Positions 44,700-55,049 of a DNA stretch of 64,000 bases are shown piece by piece; the first letter of the stretch is position 1, and each line of letters opens with the position of its first letter. This DNA is from Dromiciops gliroides. Taxonomy: Eukaryota > Chordata > Mammalia > Microbiotheria > Microbiotheriidae. The stretch is taken from the NCBI RefSeq assembly GCF_019393635.1, contig NC_057861.1, forward strand, positions 460,602,330-460,666,329. Direction: 5' to 3'. The notes beneath the pieces are model-generated. The model had not been told where the DNA came from, made no database searches, and saw only the letters and a program-made list of their open reading frames with translations. The position numbers and the translations under genes were made by a program.

Positions 44700-45555
44700 T
44701 GTGTATGGAGCTGTAAAATTGGTTGTAAAGCAATTTGGAACTAAACTCAGATTCACTAAAGCAAACAGGCCCTTTGAATCAGTGATAACACCACTAGTTA
44801 TATAACACTAAAGAGATATTTTTTAAAAAGAGGTAAAGGATTCATATTGTTTTTGTTTTTGTTTTTGCGGGGCAATAGGGGTTAAGTGACTTGCCCAAGG
44901 TCACACAGATAGTAATTGTCAAGTGTCTGAGGCTGGATTTGAACTCAGGTCCTCCTGAATCCAGGGCCGGTGCTTTATCCACTGCACCACCTAGCCGTCC
45001 CCAAGGATCCATATTTACAAAAATATTTATAACCACACTTTTTTGTTGTGTTAATGGACCAGAAACAAAGTAGATACACATCAGACAGAAAATGAATGAA
45101 CAAACTGTGGGCTATGGATGCAATTGTGTTATAAAATTGTACTGAATGTAATGTACTATAAGAAATGATGAAAGGGATAGATTAAGAAAAACCTGTGAGG
45201 ACTTGTATGAACTGATGCAGAGTGAAGTGAGCAGAACTAGAAGAATAACTGATAAAATGTCTATAGCATTATAAAGGAGAAAAATGTGAAATAACTCTAT
45301 TAATGCTATGACCAATTATGACTCTATGAGAGTGATGACAGATCATGTTTCCCACCTCTTAGGAGAGTGGTGATTGAGGTGCAGAATGAGACATGCTTCC
45401 AGACATGGCCAATATGTGGATTTGTTTCCCCGGCTTTTTCTTATGTGGGAGAACTTATTTGGGGGCAAGGAGTAGGCTAAAGGTAGAGTGGAGAAATAGT
45501 GAAGTGATAGGAAGAAGAAGAAAGACAATAGTATTGGTGAATTATTAAAAATACA
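44700..45555 (+). repeat. L1/HAL1-like 3' fragment, split by a SINE
   Basis: CAATTTGGAACTAAACTCAG, GGCCCTTTGAATCAGTGATAAC, CAAAAATATTTATAACCACAC, ATGGACCAGAAACAAAGTAG, AACTGATGCAGAGTGAAGTGAGCAGAACTAGAAG, GTGCAGAATGAGACATGCTTCCAGACATGGCC. These are the C-terminal and 3' noncoding parts. Dead. Confidence 0.82.
44849..45002 (-). mobile_element. Family A SINE
   Basis: Reverse copy with (TTTTTG)n tail. TSD AAGGATTCATATT (44836-44848) versus AAGGATCCATATT (45003-45015), 12 of 13. Confidence 0.95.
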
Positions 45556-45715
45556 GGGGCAGCTAGGTGGTACAGTAGATAAAACACTGGCCCTGGATTC
45601 AGGAGGACCTGAGTTCAAATGTGACTAGCTGTGTGACCTTGGGCAAGTCACTTAACCCTCATTGCCCCACCAAAAAAAAAAAAAAAACCCAACCCAAAAC
45701 CAAACAAACAGAGAA
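45556..45715 (+). mobile_element. Family A SINE with an internal deletion
   Basis: GGGGCAGCTAGGTGGTACAG to GAGTTCAAATGTGACTAGCTGTGTGACC, missing about 25 bases between B box and ACTAGC. A long A/AC-rich tail abuts the PTTG1 retrocopy. Confidence 0.9.
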
Positions 45716-45747
45716 GGGCTCAGCTGCTAATAGCTGTGTAATACAGA

Positions 45748-46350
45748 ATGGCAACACCAATCTATGTTGATAAGGAGAATGGAGAACCAGGTTCTCACAT
45801 AGCACCTAAGGACAGGCTGAAGTGCACCACAGCATTATCTGGAAGAGCTCAACTTTCAACTCCCAAGGCTGGCAAAGTGTTTGCTGCAGCTCCAGTTTTA
45901 TCCAAATCTGTTAGAAAAGCTTTGGGGCCTGTCAACAGGACAACCAAAAAGGAAAACTTGGAGGGAAAGAGAAAAGAACCCCTCAAACAGAAAGGGCAAA
46001 ACTACACTGCCAAAAAGATGACTGAAAAAGATTCCTACAGAAAAAAAACACCTCAATTCCATTCCCAAATGAAACATATCCAGAAATAGAAAATTTCTTT
46101 CCCTTCAACCCACTAGAATTTGAGAGTTTTGATGTTCCCGAAGAACACCAGCCTGCAAACTTGCCTCTGACTGGTGTCCCCCTCCTGATGCTTGAGCAGA
46201 AGAAGTCACTTGAAAGGCTTATAGAACTTCCACCCTCACCCATGCTGTTGCCTTCCATGACATGGGAGTCTGATCTGCTGGAATCAGCTTCAAGCCTTCT
46301 GTCAGCCATGGATGAAAATGCCACCTGAGTGTTATGACTTCCCTATTTAA
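45748..46350 (+). pseudogene. PTTG1P: PTTG1 (securin) processed retrocopy, two frameshifts
   Basis: Securin inhibits separase until the anaphase-promoting complex destroys it. The retrocopy starts MATPIYVDKENGEPG, holding the KEN box (residues 9-11), and has the destruction box RKALGPVN (residues 56-63) and AKKMTEK (88-94). Frame 1 stops at 46089 after a one-base slip in an A8 run (46041-46048). The C-terminal part then continues in another frame from about 46047: TYPEIENFFPFNPLEFESF, the separase-binding region, to SLLSAMDE. A second slip lies in GAAAATG (46314-46320), after which PPECYDF and a stop at 46348-46350 match the securin tail. No nonsense substitution lies within the segments. All of PTTG1's coding sequence is present without introns, so it arose by retrotransposition. 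It probably makes no functional securin; the first 113 codons could still be read. Confidence 0.93.
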
Positions 46351-46440
46351 ATATCTTGTTATTATAGTGTTATTATAATCATTTTTGTATTAATAAAGCA
46401 ATTCTTTATGTAGTAAACTAAAAAAATTCATAAAAGAAGA
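46351..46440 (+). other. 3' UTR remnant and poly(A) site of the PTTG1 retrocopy
   Basis: AATAAA at 46392-46397, then after about 20 bases an A-rich, worn tail (AAAAAAATTCATAAAAGAAG). AGAAGGG occurs both 5' (45712-45718 region) and 3' (46450 region) and could be a remnant TSD, but it is too short to be certain. Confidence 0.6.
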
Positions 46441-46700
46441 AAAAATTCAGAAGGGGACACAAATATATTAAATTTGACATGTATTTAAAATAAATTATAT
46501 GTAGTGAAGGTTCATGGTTTCATATGTAGTCATCTTTTTTCCATTCTTATTTTATATAGGAAAATGATCATATTTATTAATGTTTTACAAGTTTGCAATA
46601 ATAAAAGTATATGTTTTAAAATGCTTGACTTAAAGACTCAAATTCTGAGGACCAAACACAGAGTAAGGGACTTTTTAAAGAACAGAGGCAATAACTATAG
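46441..46700. other. No gene seen
   Basis: AT-rich, unclassified. Confidence 0.35.
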
Positions 46701-46718
46701 GTAGGCTTTATTATTATT

Positions 46719-46878
46719 TTTTAAATTTTTATTTATTTTTTTGTGGGGCAATGAGGGTTAAGTGACTTGCCCAGGGTCACACAGCTAGTAAGTGTCAAGT
46801 GTCTGAGGCCAGATTTGAACTCACGTCCTCCTGAATCCAGAGCCAATGCTTTATCCACTGTGCCACCTAGCTGTCCCT
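46719..46878 (-). mobile_element. Family A SINE (second arrival at a reused site)
   Basis: Reverse copy ending CACCTAGCTGTCCC. Flanked by TAGGCTTTATTATTATT (46702-46718) and GAGGCTATATTATTATT (46879-46895), one of three copies of the same target sequence. Confidence 0.93.
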
Positions 46879-46885
46879 GAGGCTA

Positions 46886-46888
<3 letters not shown>

Positions 46889-46914
<26 letters not shown>
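46889..46914. repeat. (ATT)n microsatellite
   Basis: About eight ATT units between two SINEs, probably grown from the tail of the 46915 copy. Confidence 0.9.
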
Positions 46915-46916
<2 letters not shown>

Positions 46917-47047
46917 TTTAGGGGCAATGAGGGTTAAATGACTTGCCCAGGGTCACACAGCTAGTGTCGTGTCTGAGACTGGATTTGAACTCAGGTCCTC
47001 CTGAATCCAAGGCCAGTGCTTTATCCACAGTACCACCTAGCTGCCCT
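46915..47047 (-). mobile_element. Family A SINE (first arrival at the reused site)
   Basis: Reverse copy AGGGGCAATGAGGG to CACCTAGCTGCCCT, with a short gap in AGTAAGTGTC. Flanked by GAGGCTATATTATT at 46879-46892 and 47048-47061. Confidence 0.92.
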
Positions 47048-47299
47048 GAGGCTATATTATTTTAATCAAAGGCCAAACTACTTAACTGGTATCTGATGAC
47101 ATATAGTGTTTGAGATATCTGGATGCTTCTTGCTGCCTTTGAACACATGATAAAATGAATTCTGCCAGCTCCTCTACATGTCTCTCCAAGGAGAATCCAT
47201 GAGGCAGCTTTTCACTTAAATGCAACTTTTCTGTTCTGGATTCATTTTAAGAGCAAATGCTAATAGTCTCTCTATGCAATTCTGCTCAGCCAGTAGTAT

Positions 47300-47530
47300 A
47301 TCCATTTATTGATTATCTGACTTGGAGTCAGGAAGATCTAAGTTCAATCTCAGATGTTTACTAGCTGTGTGACCCTGGAAAAGTCACTTAGCCTTTCTCA
47401 GTCTCAGTTTCCTCATCAGTAAAATGGCACTTACCTCACAGGATTATTTCAAAGATCAAATGAGATAATGTATTTAAAGTACTTTGGATATGCAAATACT
47501 AGCTAGCAGTATTGTTATTGTTATTATTTA
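47300..47530 (+). repeat. MIR/CORE-SINE, nearly full length
   Basis: GACTTGGAGTCAGGAAGATCTAAGTTCAATCTCAGATG...CACTTAGCCTTTCTCAGTCTCAGTTTCCTCATCAGTAAAATGG...AAAGATCAAATGAGATAATGTATTTAAAGTAC. Confidence 0.85.
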
Positions 47531-47930
47531 GTTTCCCAAGGGAAAAATTCACTTACATAAATTATATAAAACTTATCTTAATTTTAGTATTCTATGCTTC
47601 ATTTTTTGTCCAGTCTTTTACCAACACTATGGAAGGTGAAAAGGTACCACAGAAATTAGGTCCCTATGTTTTTCTTTGATTTATGAGTTGTCATGGCCAG
47701 AGAATTTATGAGCAAATGGCCAGAGTATTGGCAATGTGCCTCTTTGTGGTTACCTAGGTTGATCTTTGGAAAAAATAGATATCATCTTTTTCTGGGACTA
47801 TAGCCTAAATTATTTGAGGTCAAAAAAAAAGGACAAAGGCTTATAGACCCATGACAGGAAATGATTAGTTACAGATGATGTGGTCCTTTGGGAATCAGCT
47901 AATTCTCTGTGTATAATTGGGTTGACTGGT
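47531..47930. other. No gene seen
   Basis: Unclassified. Confidence 0.35.
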
Positions 47931-47949
47931 TAAGAAATATTCAAAATAA

Positions 47950-48082
47950 GGGGCAGCTAGGTGGCACAGTGGATAAAGCACTGGCCCTGAATTCAGGAGG
48001 ACCTGAGTTCAAATCAGGCCTCAGACACTTACTAGACCTTGGGCAAGTCACTTAACCCTGCCCCCCCCCCAAATAAAGAAAG
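47950..48082 (+). mobile_element. Family A SINE with small internal deletion
   Basis: GGGGCAGCTAGGTGGCACAG...CACTTACTAGACCTTGGGCAAG (CTGTGTG missing). TSD AAGAAATATTCAAAATAA (47932-47949) versus AAGAAATGTTCAAAATAA (48083-48100), 17 of 18. Confidence 0.96.
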
Positions 48083-48100
48083 AAGAAATGTTCAAAATAA

Positions 48101-48505
48101 AAATTAATTAAATCAGAAAAAAATGATAAAGATGAAAAGCCACTGCTCTCATGATGGTAGTGAACAAAACGCTTGCATTAAGTTTCTATATGTAATTTAT
48201 AAAACTGGTATGCTGTAGATTCATAGAGGTATCAGGAAAGTGCCTGAAGTACACCTTTCCCAAATGATAGTACAGCAAAGAATGTATTTCTATGTTAACT
48301 TAACATTCTAACTTTTTTTAAATGGTCACCAGATGAATTCTCTTAGCTTTCTTCATAAATTCTCATTAAAAGACAGGAGGTATAAATAGATGGTTTAAAT
48401 TTACAGATTCTTTCCATAGTGGAGGCATAATTTTTGTCTGCTTCAGATATATTCATGACACTCATTAAGCAATCAATAAGCAACTATTACTGCACTGAAA
48501 AAATT
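48101..48505. other. No gene seen
   Basis: Unclassified AT-rich sequence. Confidence 0.35.
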
Positions 48506-48964
48506 AAGCCTCACTTAGAAATCTCTCTTCATCTCACCCTCCCCAATCCTCTTCTCACATCTCTCAGACATTTTTCCTTAAGAGGTCACCCTTCTTCCTA
48601 AGTAAAACCTTGCTGCATGATTCCTGACTCCATCCCTTTTGTCTTCTTCAGCAGCTTGCCCCCTCTGTTAGCTCTACTCTGTAATCTTTAATCTCTTACT
48701 ATATATCATCTCCTCAGATTTCTATACATAAATCAAAGACTCCTCCATCCTTAAAAACAAAAATGAAAACAACCCTCATTTATTAATCCAATCCCACTAT
48801 TGTGCTACATCTCTCAACCCCTTATCAGCTAATCTCCATGAGAAAACCATCAAGGCTAGGTTTCTCCACTTCAATTCTTCTCTTCTAAATTCTCTTTAGG
48901 CTAGGTTCTGATAATCATCATTTGGTTGAAACTGTTCTCTCCAAACTTAACAATAATCTCTTTA

Positions 48965-49290
48965 TATTATATTATATTATATTTCCCCCAATTACATGTT
49001 GAGACAATTTTAAACTTTTTTTTAAAAAGTTTTGAGTTCCAAATTCTATTCCTCCCTTTCTCCTGACCCTCCTCCCGGAGATGATAAGCAGTCTGATATA
49101 GTTTACACATGTGAAGTCATGTAAACATTTCATTAGTCATTTTGTACAAGAAGACTCAAATTAGAAAAAAAAAGAATGAAATAAAGAAAGTGAAAATAGC
49201 ATGCTTCAGTCTGTATTCAGTGTCAGTTCTTTCTCTGGAGGCATATAGTATGCTTCATCTTTAGTCCTTTGGGATTGTCTTGGATCATTG
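48965..49290 (-). repeat. L1 3' end inserted in L2
   Basis: ATTTCCCCCAATTACATGTTGAGACAATTTTAAAC to ACTTTCTCTGGAGGCATATAGTATGC...GGGATTGTCTTGGATCATTGTA, the reverse of the noncoding 3' end at 54120-54370. Confidence 0.88.
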
Positions 49291-49442
49291 TAACCAATGA
49301 TTTCTTAATTGACCAATCTAATGGCCTTTTCTGGATCATCAGTCTTCTAGAACTCTGCAGACTTTGACACTGTCAATCATCCTGGACATTCTCTCCTTTC
49401 TAGGTTTTCCTGATACTGCTTTCCTCTGGTTCTCCTCCAATA

Positions 49443-49692
49443 AATAACAACAGCAAGCATGTATATAGCACTTACTATGCGCCAAAGGCCTGTGCTAAGC
49501 GTTTTACAATTATTATCTCATTTGATCTTTACAACAACCCTGGAAGGTAGGTTCTATGATTATGCCCATTTTACAGAGGAGGAAACTGAGGAAAACAGAG
49601 GCTTAAGTGACTTTGTCTGTGACTGTATTTGAATTTGGGTCTTCCTATCTCCAGGCCATGTACTGTATTCACTGGGCCACCTATCTGCCTGC
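49443..49692 (-). repeat. CORE-SINE / MIR-type SINE in L2
   Basis: CAACAGCAAGCATGTATATAGCACTTACTATGCGCC...TTACAATTATTATCTCATTTGATC...CATTTTACAGAGGAGGAAACTGAGG...CACTGGGCCACCTATCTGCC. Confidence 0.85.
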
Positions 49693-50127
49693 ATGTCTTA
49701 CCTATCTGACAACTCCTCAGACTTCTTTAATGGAACTTTATCCAATTCATGCCCACTAATTGTGGTATCCCCCAAGGCCCTGGCCTTGCCTGCCTTCTCT
49801 TTTTCTTTATATTATCTTACTTGGTGATCTCGTGATCTCTCATGAGTTAAGTTATAATCTCTGTGCAAATGATTTCCAGATCTCTATTTCCAACCTTAAT
49901 CTCCCCCTTGAGCTCCAGTTCTACATCACTAACTGCCTCCTGGACACGACTCTCCCCAATGCCTGGAATGCTCTCCTCATCATCTCTAATTCCAAGCCTC
50001 CCTGGTTTCTTTCAAGTCTCAGCTCACATCATGCCTCTTGAAGGAGGTCTTTCCCATTCCCCCTGCTGCCAGTCTCATCTCTCTAAGTTTACCTTCCACT
50101 GACACTGTATTTATCTTCTATTGTTAG

Positions 50128-50220
50128 TTGGTCCATCAACAAATATTTATTAAGCTCTTTCTATGTGCCAGGGACTGCAGCCAGTGAAAATGCCTAGCGT
50201 TGGGAACTACAAACACAGTT
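50128..50220 (+). repeat. Ancient dispersed repeat in L2, 'CTATGTGCCAGGGACTG' type
   Basis: GTCCATCAACAAATATTTATTAAGCTCTTTCTATGTGCCAGGGACTGCAG. Same family as 145-240. Confidence 0.65.
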
Positions 50221-50532
50221 ATTTTCATACTGTCTCCCCCGCCCCCATCCCATTTAGAATGTGAGCTCCTTTGAAAGCAGAGACTATGTTTTTGCCTTTC
50301 TTTTTATCCCCTTCATCTGGTACAGTGCCTAGCACATAGAGACCACTTAATACATTCTCTTTGCCCAAATGACTTTGGCACCAAGGGAGAAACTTCAATA
50401 CTTTGATGTGCCTCTGGTTTCTTTGGTGTGGGTACTCCCTTCAACATTGCAGATTGCAACCATCCTTACTTCCTTATCTTTTGATTCTTGTCTTCATTCT
50501 CCACCCAATATACTGGCATCCTTCATCTAGAT

Positions 50533-50715
50533 CCTAGCTTCTTAAACTGTGGGTCATGACCCCACAGTCTCATAACTGAATGGGGGGGGGTAGCAAAAAA
50601 GTTGGCAACAGCAAAGGGTTATTTATACTTATTTTATGTACCTATATATCCAGGGAAGCATAAAAGTTTTTTGGGTGAAAAGGGGTCACGAGTGGAAAAA
50701 GTTTAAGAAGTCCTG
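50533..50715 (+). mobile_element. hAT-type MITE with exact 8-bp TSD
   Basis: CCTAGCTTCTTAAACTGTGGGTC...AAAGTTTAAGAAGTCCTG. TSD ATCTAGAT is exact at 50525-50532 and 50716-50723. Confidence 0.9.
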
Positions 50716-50881
50716 ATCTAGATTTTTTAACATTAGTTGGATAGCACTGGAGCATGTGGGCTTTTGTGGGATATACAAAAGAAGTATAAGACATTGCCCT
50801 AGTCTTCATGGATTTTGCAATCTTGGTAAGGAGATAAGAGTAATAGAGCAGAAATAGATAACAAAAAATACATATATGATC

Positions 50882-51150
50882 AGGCAGCTAGATGGTACAG
50901 AGGGTAGAGCACTAGGCACAGAGTCAGGAAAACTTGAGTTCAAATAAGGCCTCAGAACTGACTAGTTATGTGACCTTGGGCTTATCAACTAACTTCTGTT
51001 TACCTCCGTTTCCTCAACAGTAAAATGGAGATAATAATAGCATATCCCTTCCAGGATTGTTGTGAGGATCAAATGAGATAAAATTTGTGAAACACTTAAC
51101 ATAGTGCCTGGCTCATAGCAAGAGTTGATATACATGTGAGCTATTACTAT
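50882..51150 (+). repeat. MIR/CORE-SINE, full length
   Basis: GGCAGCTAGATGGTACAGAGGGTAGAGC...GTTTACCTCCGTTTCCTCAACAGTAAAATGGAG...GGATTGTTGTGAGGATCAAATGAGATAAAATTTGTGAAACAC...CATAGTGCCTGGCTCATAGC. Keeps a tRNA head, core and 3' part in order. Confidence 0.88.
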
Positions 51151-51545
51151 TCTCAGATCTTTTGATAAAATCTGGTCCTGCTAAAACTGTTAGTGTAATC
51201 ATGACAACACTGCTAGATTTATTTTAATCTAGGAATGGTGAAGGAGTTACGTTTTCTCTATGCCCCAATGAATCGAGATAAACCCTCAACAAAATACTTA
51301 ACTTGCCATTTCTATCATTAAACAAGCCATACATCAATCGCCAAGACCTAAACTACTTCAAGGTTTGTTTTCCTTTTATTCCAGTTTATACATGTATAAT
51401 ATCTATAGATACCAATTAGTGCCTTTGAGCATTTCATGAATTCTCTGTTGCAACAGTCACGAAGAAACTGAATAGATTGGCTGATCCTAGTCAAACACAT
51501 TAGAGCAATAATCTCCCCATACATGTGTCTTTCTAAGATATGCAC
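51151..51545. other. No gene seen
   Basis: Unclassified; the reverse-strand open frame at 51348-51554 has no resemblance to known proteins. Confidence 0.35.
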
Positions 51546-51549
51546 ATTA

Positions 51550-54480
51550 GTCAATAAGTATTTATTAAGTATCCATTGTACTTCGTTAGAAACTAAGCAT
51601 GAATATCTACAAAAATATAAATTATCCAGATTAGCAGAAGAATAAATAAAATATTTAAATAACCCAATTAAAAAAATAAATTGATCAAATCATCAATGAA
51701 CTTTCTAAGAAAAAATCTCCAGGACTAGATGGATTCACAAGTGAATTCTACCAAACATTTAAAGAACAATTAGTTCCAATAGCATATAAATTATTTGAAA
51801 AAATAAGTGAAGGAGTCCTACCAAACTCCTTTTATGAGACAAATACGGTGCAGATAACCAAAACAGGAAAAACCAAAACAGAGAAAGAAAAGTATAGCTC
51901 ATTTCACTATCGAATATTGATGCAAAAATTTTAAATAAAATACTAGAAAATAAATTACAGAAATATATCACAAAGATCATACACCATGACCAGGTGGGAT
52001 TTATACCAGAAATTCAGGGCTAGTTCAATATTAGGAAAACTATGAGCATAATTGAGCATATCAATAACAAAAGCAACAGAAATCATAAGATTATCTCAAT
52101 AGATGCAGAAAAAGCCTTAGAAAAAATACAGCACCCATTCCTATTAAAAACACTAGAGAACATAGGAATAAAAGCTTACCTTAAAATGATAAGTACTATT
52201 TATCTTAAGAACATCAGCAAGCATGATCTGTAATGGGGATAACCTAAAAGCCTTTCCAATACAATCAGGGGTGAAGCAAGTAGGCCCATTATCACCTCTA
52301 TTATTTAATATTGTATTAGAAACATTAGCTATAGGGGTAAGAGAAGAAAAAGAAATTAAAGGAATTAGAATAGGTAATGACGAAACAGAACTATCACTCT
52401 TTGCAGATGATATGATGTTATACTTAGAAAATCCTAGGGAATCAACTGAAAAGCTAATTGAAATTATTAACAACTTTAGCAGAGTTGCAGGATACAAAAT
52501 AAATCCTCATAAATCATTAGCATTTCTATATTTTACTAACAAAGCCCAGCAACAACAGATAGAAAGAGAAATTCCATTTAAAATAACTATGGCCAATATA
52601 AAATATTTGGGAGTCTACCTCCTAAGCCAAACATAACAACTATATGATAAGAACAACAAAACACTTTTCACAAAAATAAATCAGATCTAAATAATTGGAA
52701 AAATATGAATTGTTCATGGGTAGGCAGAGTCAATATAATAAAAATGACAATCCTACCTAAGTTAATTTATTTATTTGGTGCTATACCAATCAAACTATCA
52801 AAAAATATTTTATAGAGCAAGAAAAAATAATAACAGAATTCATCTGGAAAAACAAAAGTTCAAGGATATCATGAGAATCAATGAAAAAAATACAAAAGAA
52901 GGTAGTTTAGCAGTACCAGATCTCAAACTGTACTATAAAGTAGTAATTATCAAAATAATCTGGTACTGGCTAAGAAATATAGAGGTAGATAATTGGAATA
53001 GAATAGATAGAAACAACACTACAGTCAATGACTATTTTGGAACAAAAACTCATTATTAAGCAAAAACTGCTGGGCAAACTGGAAAACCATATGGCAGAAT
53101 TAGGTATAGACCAACATCTCACACCATATACTAAAATAAGGTCAAAATGAGTACATGATTTACAAATAAAGGATGAAACCATAAGAAAATTAAAGGAGTA
53201 TGGAATTTTCTATCTGTCATATTTATGGACAGGGGAAGAATTTAGGACCAAAGAAGATATAGAGAATAAAATTAAATGTAAAATAGATTATTTTGATTAT
53301 ATAAAATTAAAAAGCTTTTGCAAAAACAAAACTAATGTAACCAAGATTACAAGGCAAATAGAAAACTGGGAAAGAATTTTTGAAACAAATATCTCTGATA
53401 AAGGTTTCATTTCTCAAGTATATAAAGAATTGTATCAAATTTTTAAAAATACAAAGTCATTCCCCAATTGATAAATGGTCAAAGGATTTGAACACACAGT
53501 TTTCAGGCAAGGAAATCAAAGTTATCAATAATCATATGAAAAATGCTCTAGATCACTATTGATTAGAGAAATGCAAATTAAGGCAACTCTGAGATATCAC
53601 CTTACACCTATTGGAATGGCAAATATAAGAAGAATGGAAAATATTGGTTGTTGGAGGGATTGTGGGAAAACTGGAATGCTAATGCACTGTTCGGGGAGTT
53701 GTGAAAAGATTCAACCATTCTGGAGATCAATTTGGAACTATGTCCAAAGGGCTATAGAATTGTGCATACCCTTTGATCCAGCAATACCACTACTTGGTTT
53801 ATATCCTAAAGATATCCCCAAAAAGGGAAAAAGACCTATTTGTTCAAAAATATTTATAGGAGCTCTTTTTGTGGTGGCTAAAAATTGGAAATCAAAGGTA
53901 TGCCCATCAATTGGGGAATGGCTAAACAAACTGTGGCATATGATGGTAATGGAATATTACTGTGCATTAAGAAATGACAAACAGGAAGACTTCAGAAAAG
54001 ACTGGAAGGACATGTATGAAATGATGTATTGGGAAGTGAGCAGAACCAAGAGAACACTGTACACAGAGACAGCAATATTGTTCTATGAAGAACTGTGAAT
54101 GACTTGACTATTCTCAATAATACAATAATCCAAGACAATCCCAAAAGGATATTGATGAAACATACTATCCACCTCCAAAAAAAGAACTGATATTGATGGA
54201 ACAGACTGAAGCATGCTATTTGTCACATTCTTTCATTAAGTGACAAATATGATGTTTTACATGATCATATATGTATAACCCATATCAGATTGTTTGCCAC
54301 CTCAGGAAGGGGGGAGTGGAAGGAGGGAAGAAGGGATAGGGATTGGAACAGAAAAATATAAATAAAAATGTTCAACCTGAAAAAAAGGTAAGCATGGAAA
54401 TATAAACGTAAGGCATTCTTTGCCCTCAATGAGCATATATTCTTCCAGTCAGATACAACATGTATTGGGGAATGGTGATT
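51550..54480 (+). repeat. Older dispersed repeat split by the L1
   Basis: Left half at 51550-51606 is CAATAAGTATTTATTAAGTATCCATTGTACTTCGTTAGAAACTAAGC. Right half from 54389 is AAATATAAACGTAAGGCATTCTTTGCCCTCAATGAGCATATATTCTTCCAG. Together they give the 'CATTTATTAAG...GCCCTCAA.GAGC' repeat found at 145-240. Confidence 0.65.
51607..54388 (+). mobile_element. L1 retrotransposon, 5'-truncated, ORF2 part and 3' end (dead)
   Basis: L1 ORF2 encodes an endonuclease and reverse transcriptase; only the region from just before the RT core to the 3' end is present. Landmarks are [13 protein letters not shown] (about 51716-51755), the palm motif FADD (52400-52411) in an open segment 52223-52636, and C-terminal CX3CX7HX4C in an open segment 53559-54098 (cysteines at codons 31, 35 and 48, histidine at 43). 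Stops and frame changes fall between these segments, so the copy cannot make ORF2 protein. It ends AATAAAAATG...GAAAAAAAGG. TSD TAAGCATGAATAT (51594-51606) versus TAAGCATGGAAATAT (54389-54403). It was inserted in an older dispersed repeat. Confidence 0.93.
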
Positions 54481-54560
54481 GGGGAATGAATGAGTAAATG
54501 AATGAATGAATAAGCATTTATTAGGTGCTTACTGTGTGCAAGTCACTGGAGATACAAATA
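54480..54560 (+). repeat. Ancient dispersed repeat, second copy
   Basis: GAATGAATGAATAAGCATTTATTAGGTGCTTACTGTGTGCAAGTCACTGGAGATACAAAT. Confidence 0.6.
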
Positions 54561-54599
54561 GAATAGGGAGATATAATAAATTTAGGGCTTGACATGCTA

Positions 54600-54660
54600 T
54601 AATCCATGGGGTCATGAAGAGTTGAACATGACTGAATGACAGATAAAAACAACAAACAAC
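54600..54660 (+). repeat. Family C / RTE 3'-end fragment
   Basis: CCATGGGGTCATGAAGAGTTGAACATGACTGAATGACAGATAAAAACAACAAAC. Confidence 0.7.
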
Positions 54661-54760
54661 ATATTTAGAAAGTTTCAGCTGCACATCAGATGGAAAGACC
54701 AGTGGACTTCAAAGTACAGCAGCAAAAATGGGTGATAATACATCTTCTTTAATGTCTTTT

Positions 54761-54901
54761 TTTTTTTGGTGGAGCAATTAGGGTTAAGTGACTTGCCCAG
54801 GGTCACACAGCTAGTAAGGGTCAAGTATCTGAGGTCAAATTTGAACTCAGGTCCTCCTGAATCCAGGCTGGTGATTTAACCACTGCACCACCTAGTTGCC
54901 C
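54761..54901 (-). mobile_element. Family A SINE
   Basis: Reverse copy ending CACCTAGTTGCCC. TSD CTTTAATGTCTTTT is exact at 54747-54760 and 54902-54915. Confidence 0.95.
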
Positions 54902-55049
54902 CTTTAATGTCTTTTCCACTGACAAACCCATTCTGTTTCTGATTTTGAACCTTTTATCAATGCTGAGAACTTTGGTGATAAGAACCTTTGTTTTTAGCCT
55001 TTAGGGAAAGAGAGAGAACAATTTTCATGAGAGCTAACTAAGCTTTTCT

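Larger units (their letters stand above)
48510..50370 (+). repeat. L2 LINE, long copy interrupted by three later insertions
   Basis: L2 text occurs at 48530-48960, 49300-49440, 49693-50120 and 50221-50370 in order. Landmarks are AAAACCTTGCTGCATGATTCC; GACACTGTCAATCATCCTGGACATTCTCTCC; CCCCAAGGCCCTGGCC; CTGCCTCCTGGACACGAC; TCAGCTCACATCATGCC; AATGTGAGCTCCTTTGAAAGCAG; GGTACAGTGCCTAGCACATAG. Stops and indels throughout. The interruptions are L1 (48965-49290, reverse), a MIR-type SINE (49443-49692, reverse) and a dispersed repeat (50128-50220). Confidence 0.85.

Noticed and set aside
45712..46460. AGAAGGG as the TSD of the PTTG1 retrocopy
   Set aside because: Only seven bases and poorly placed relative to the worn poly(A); not enough to call.
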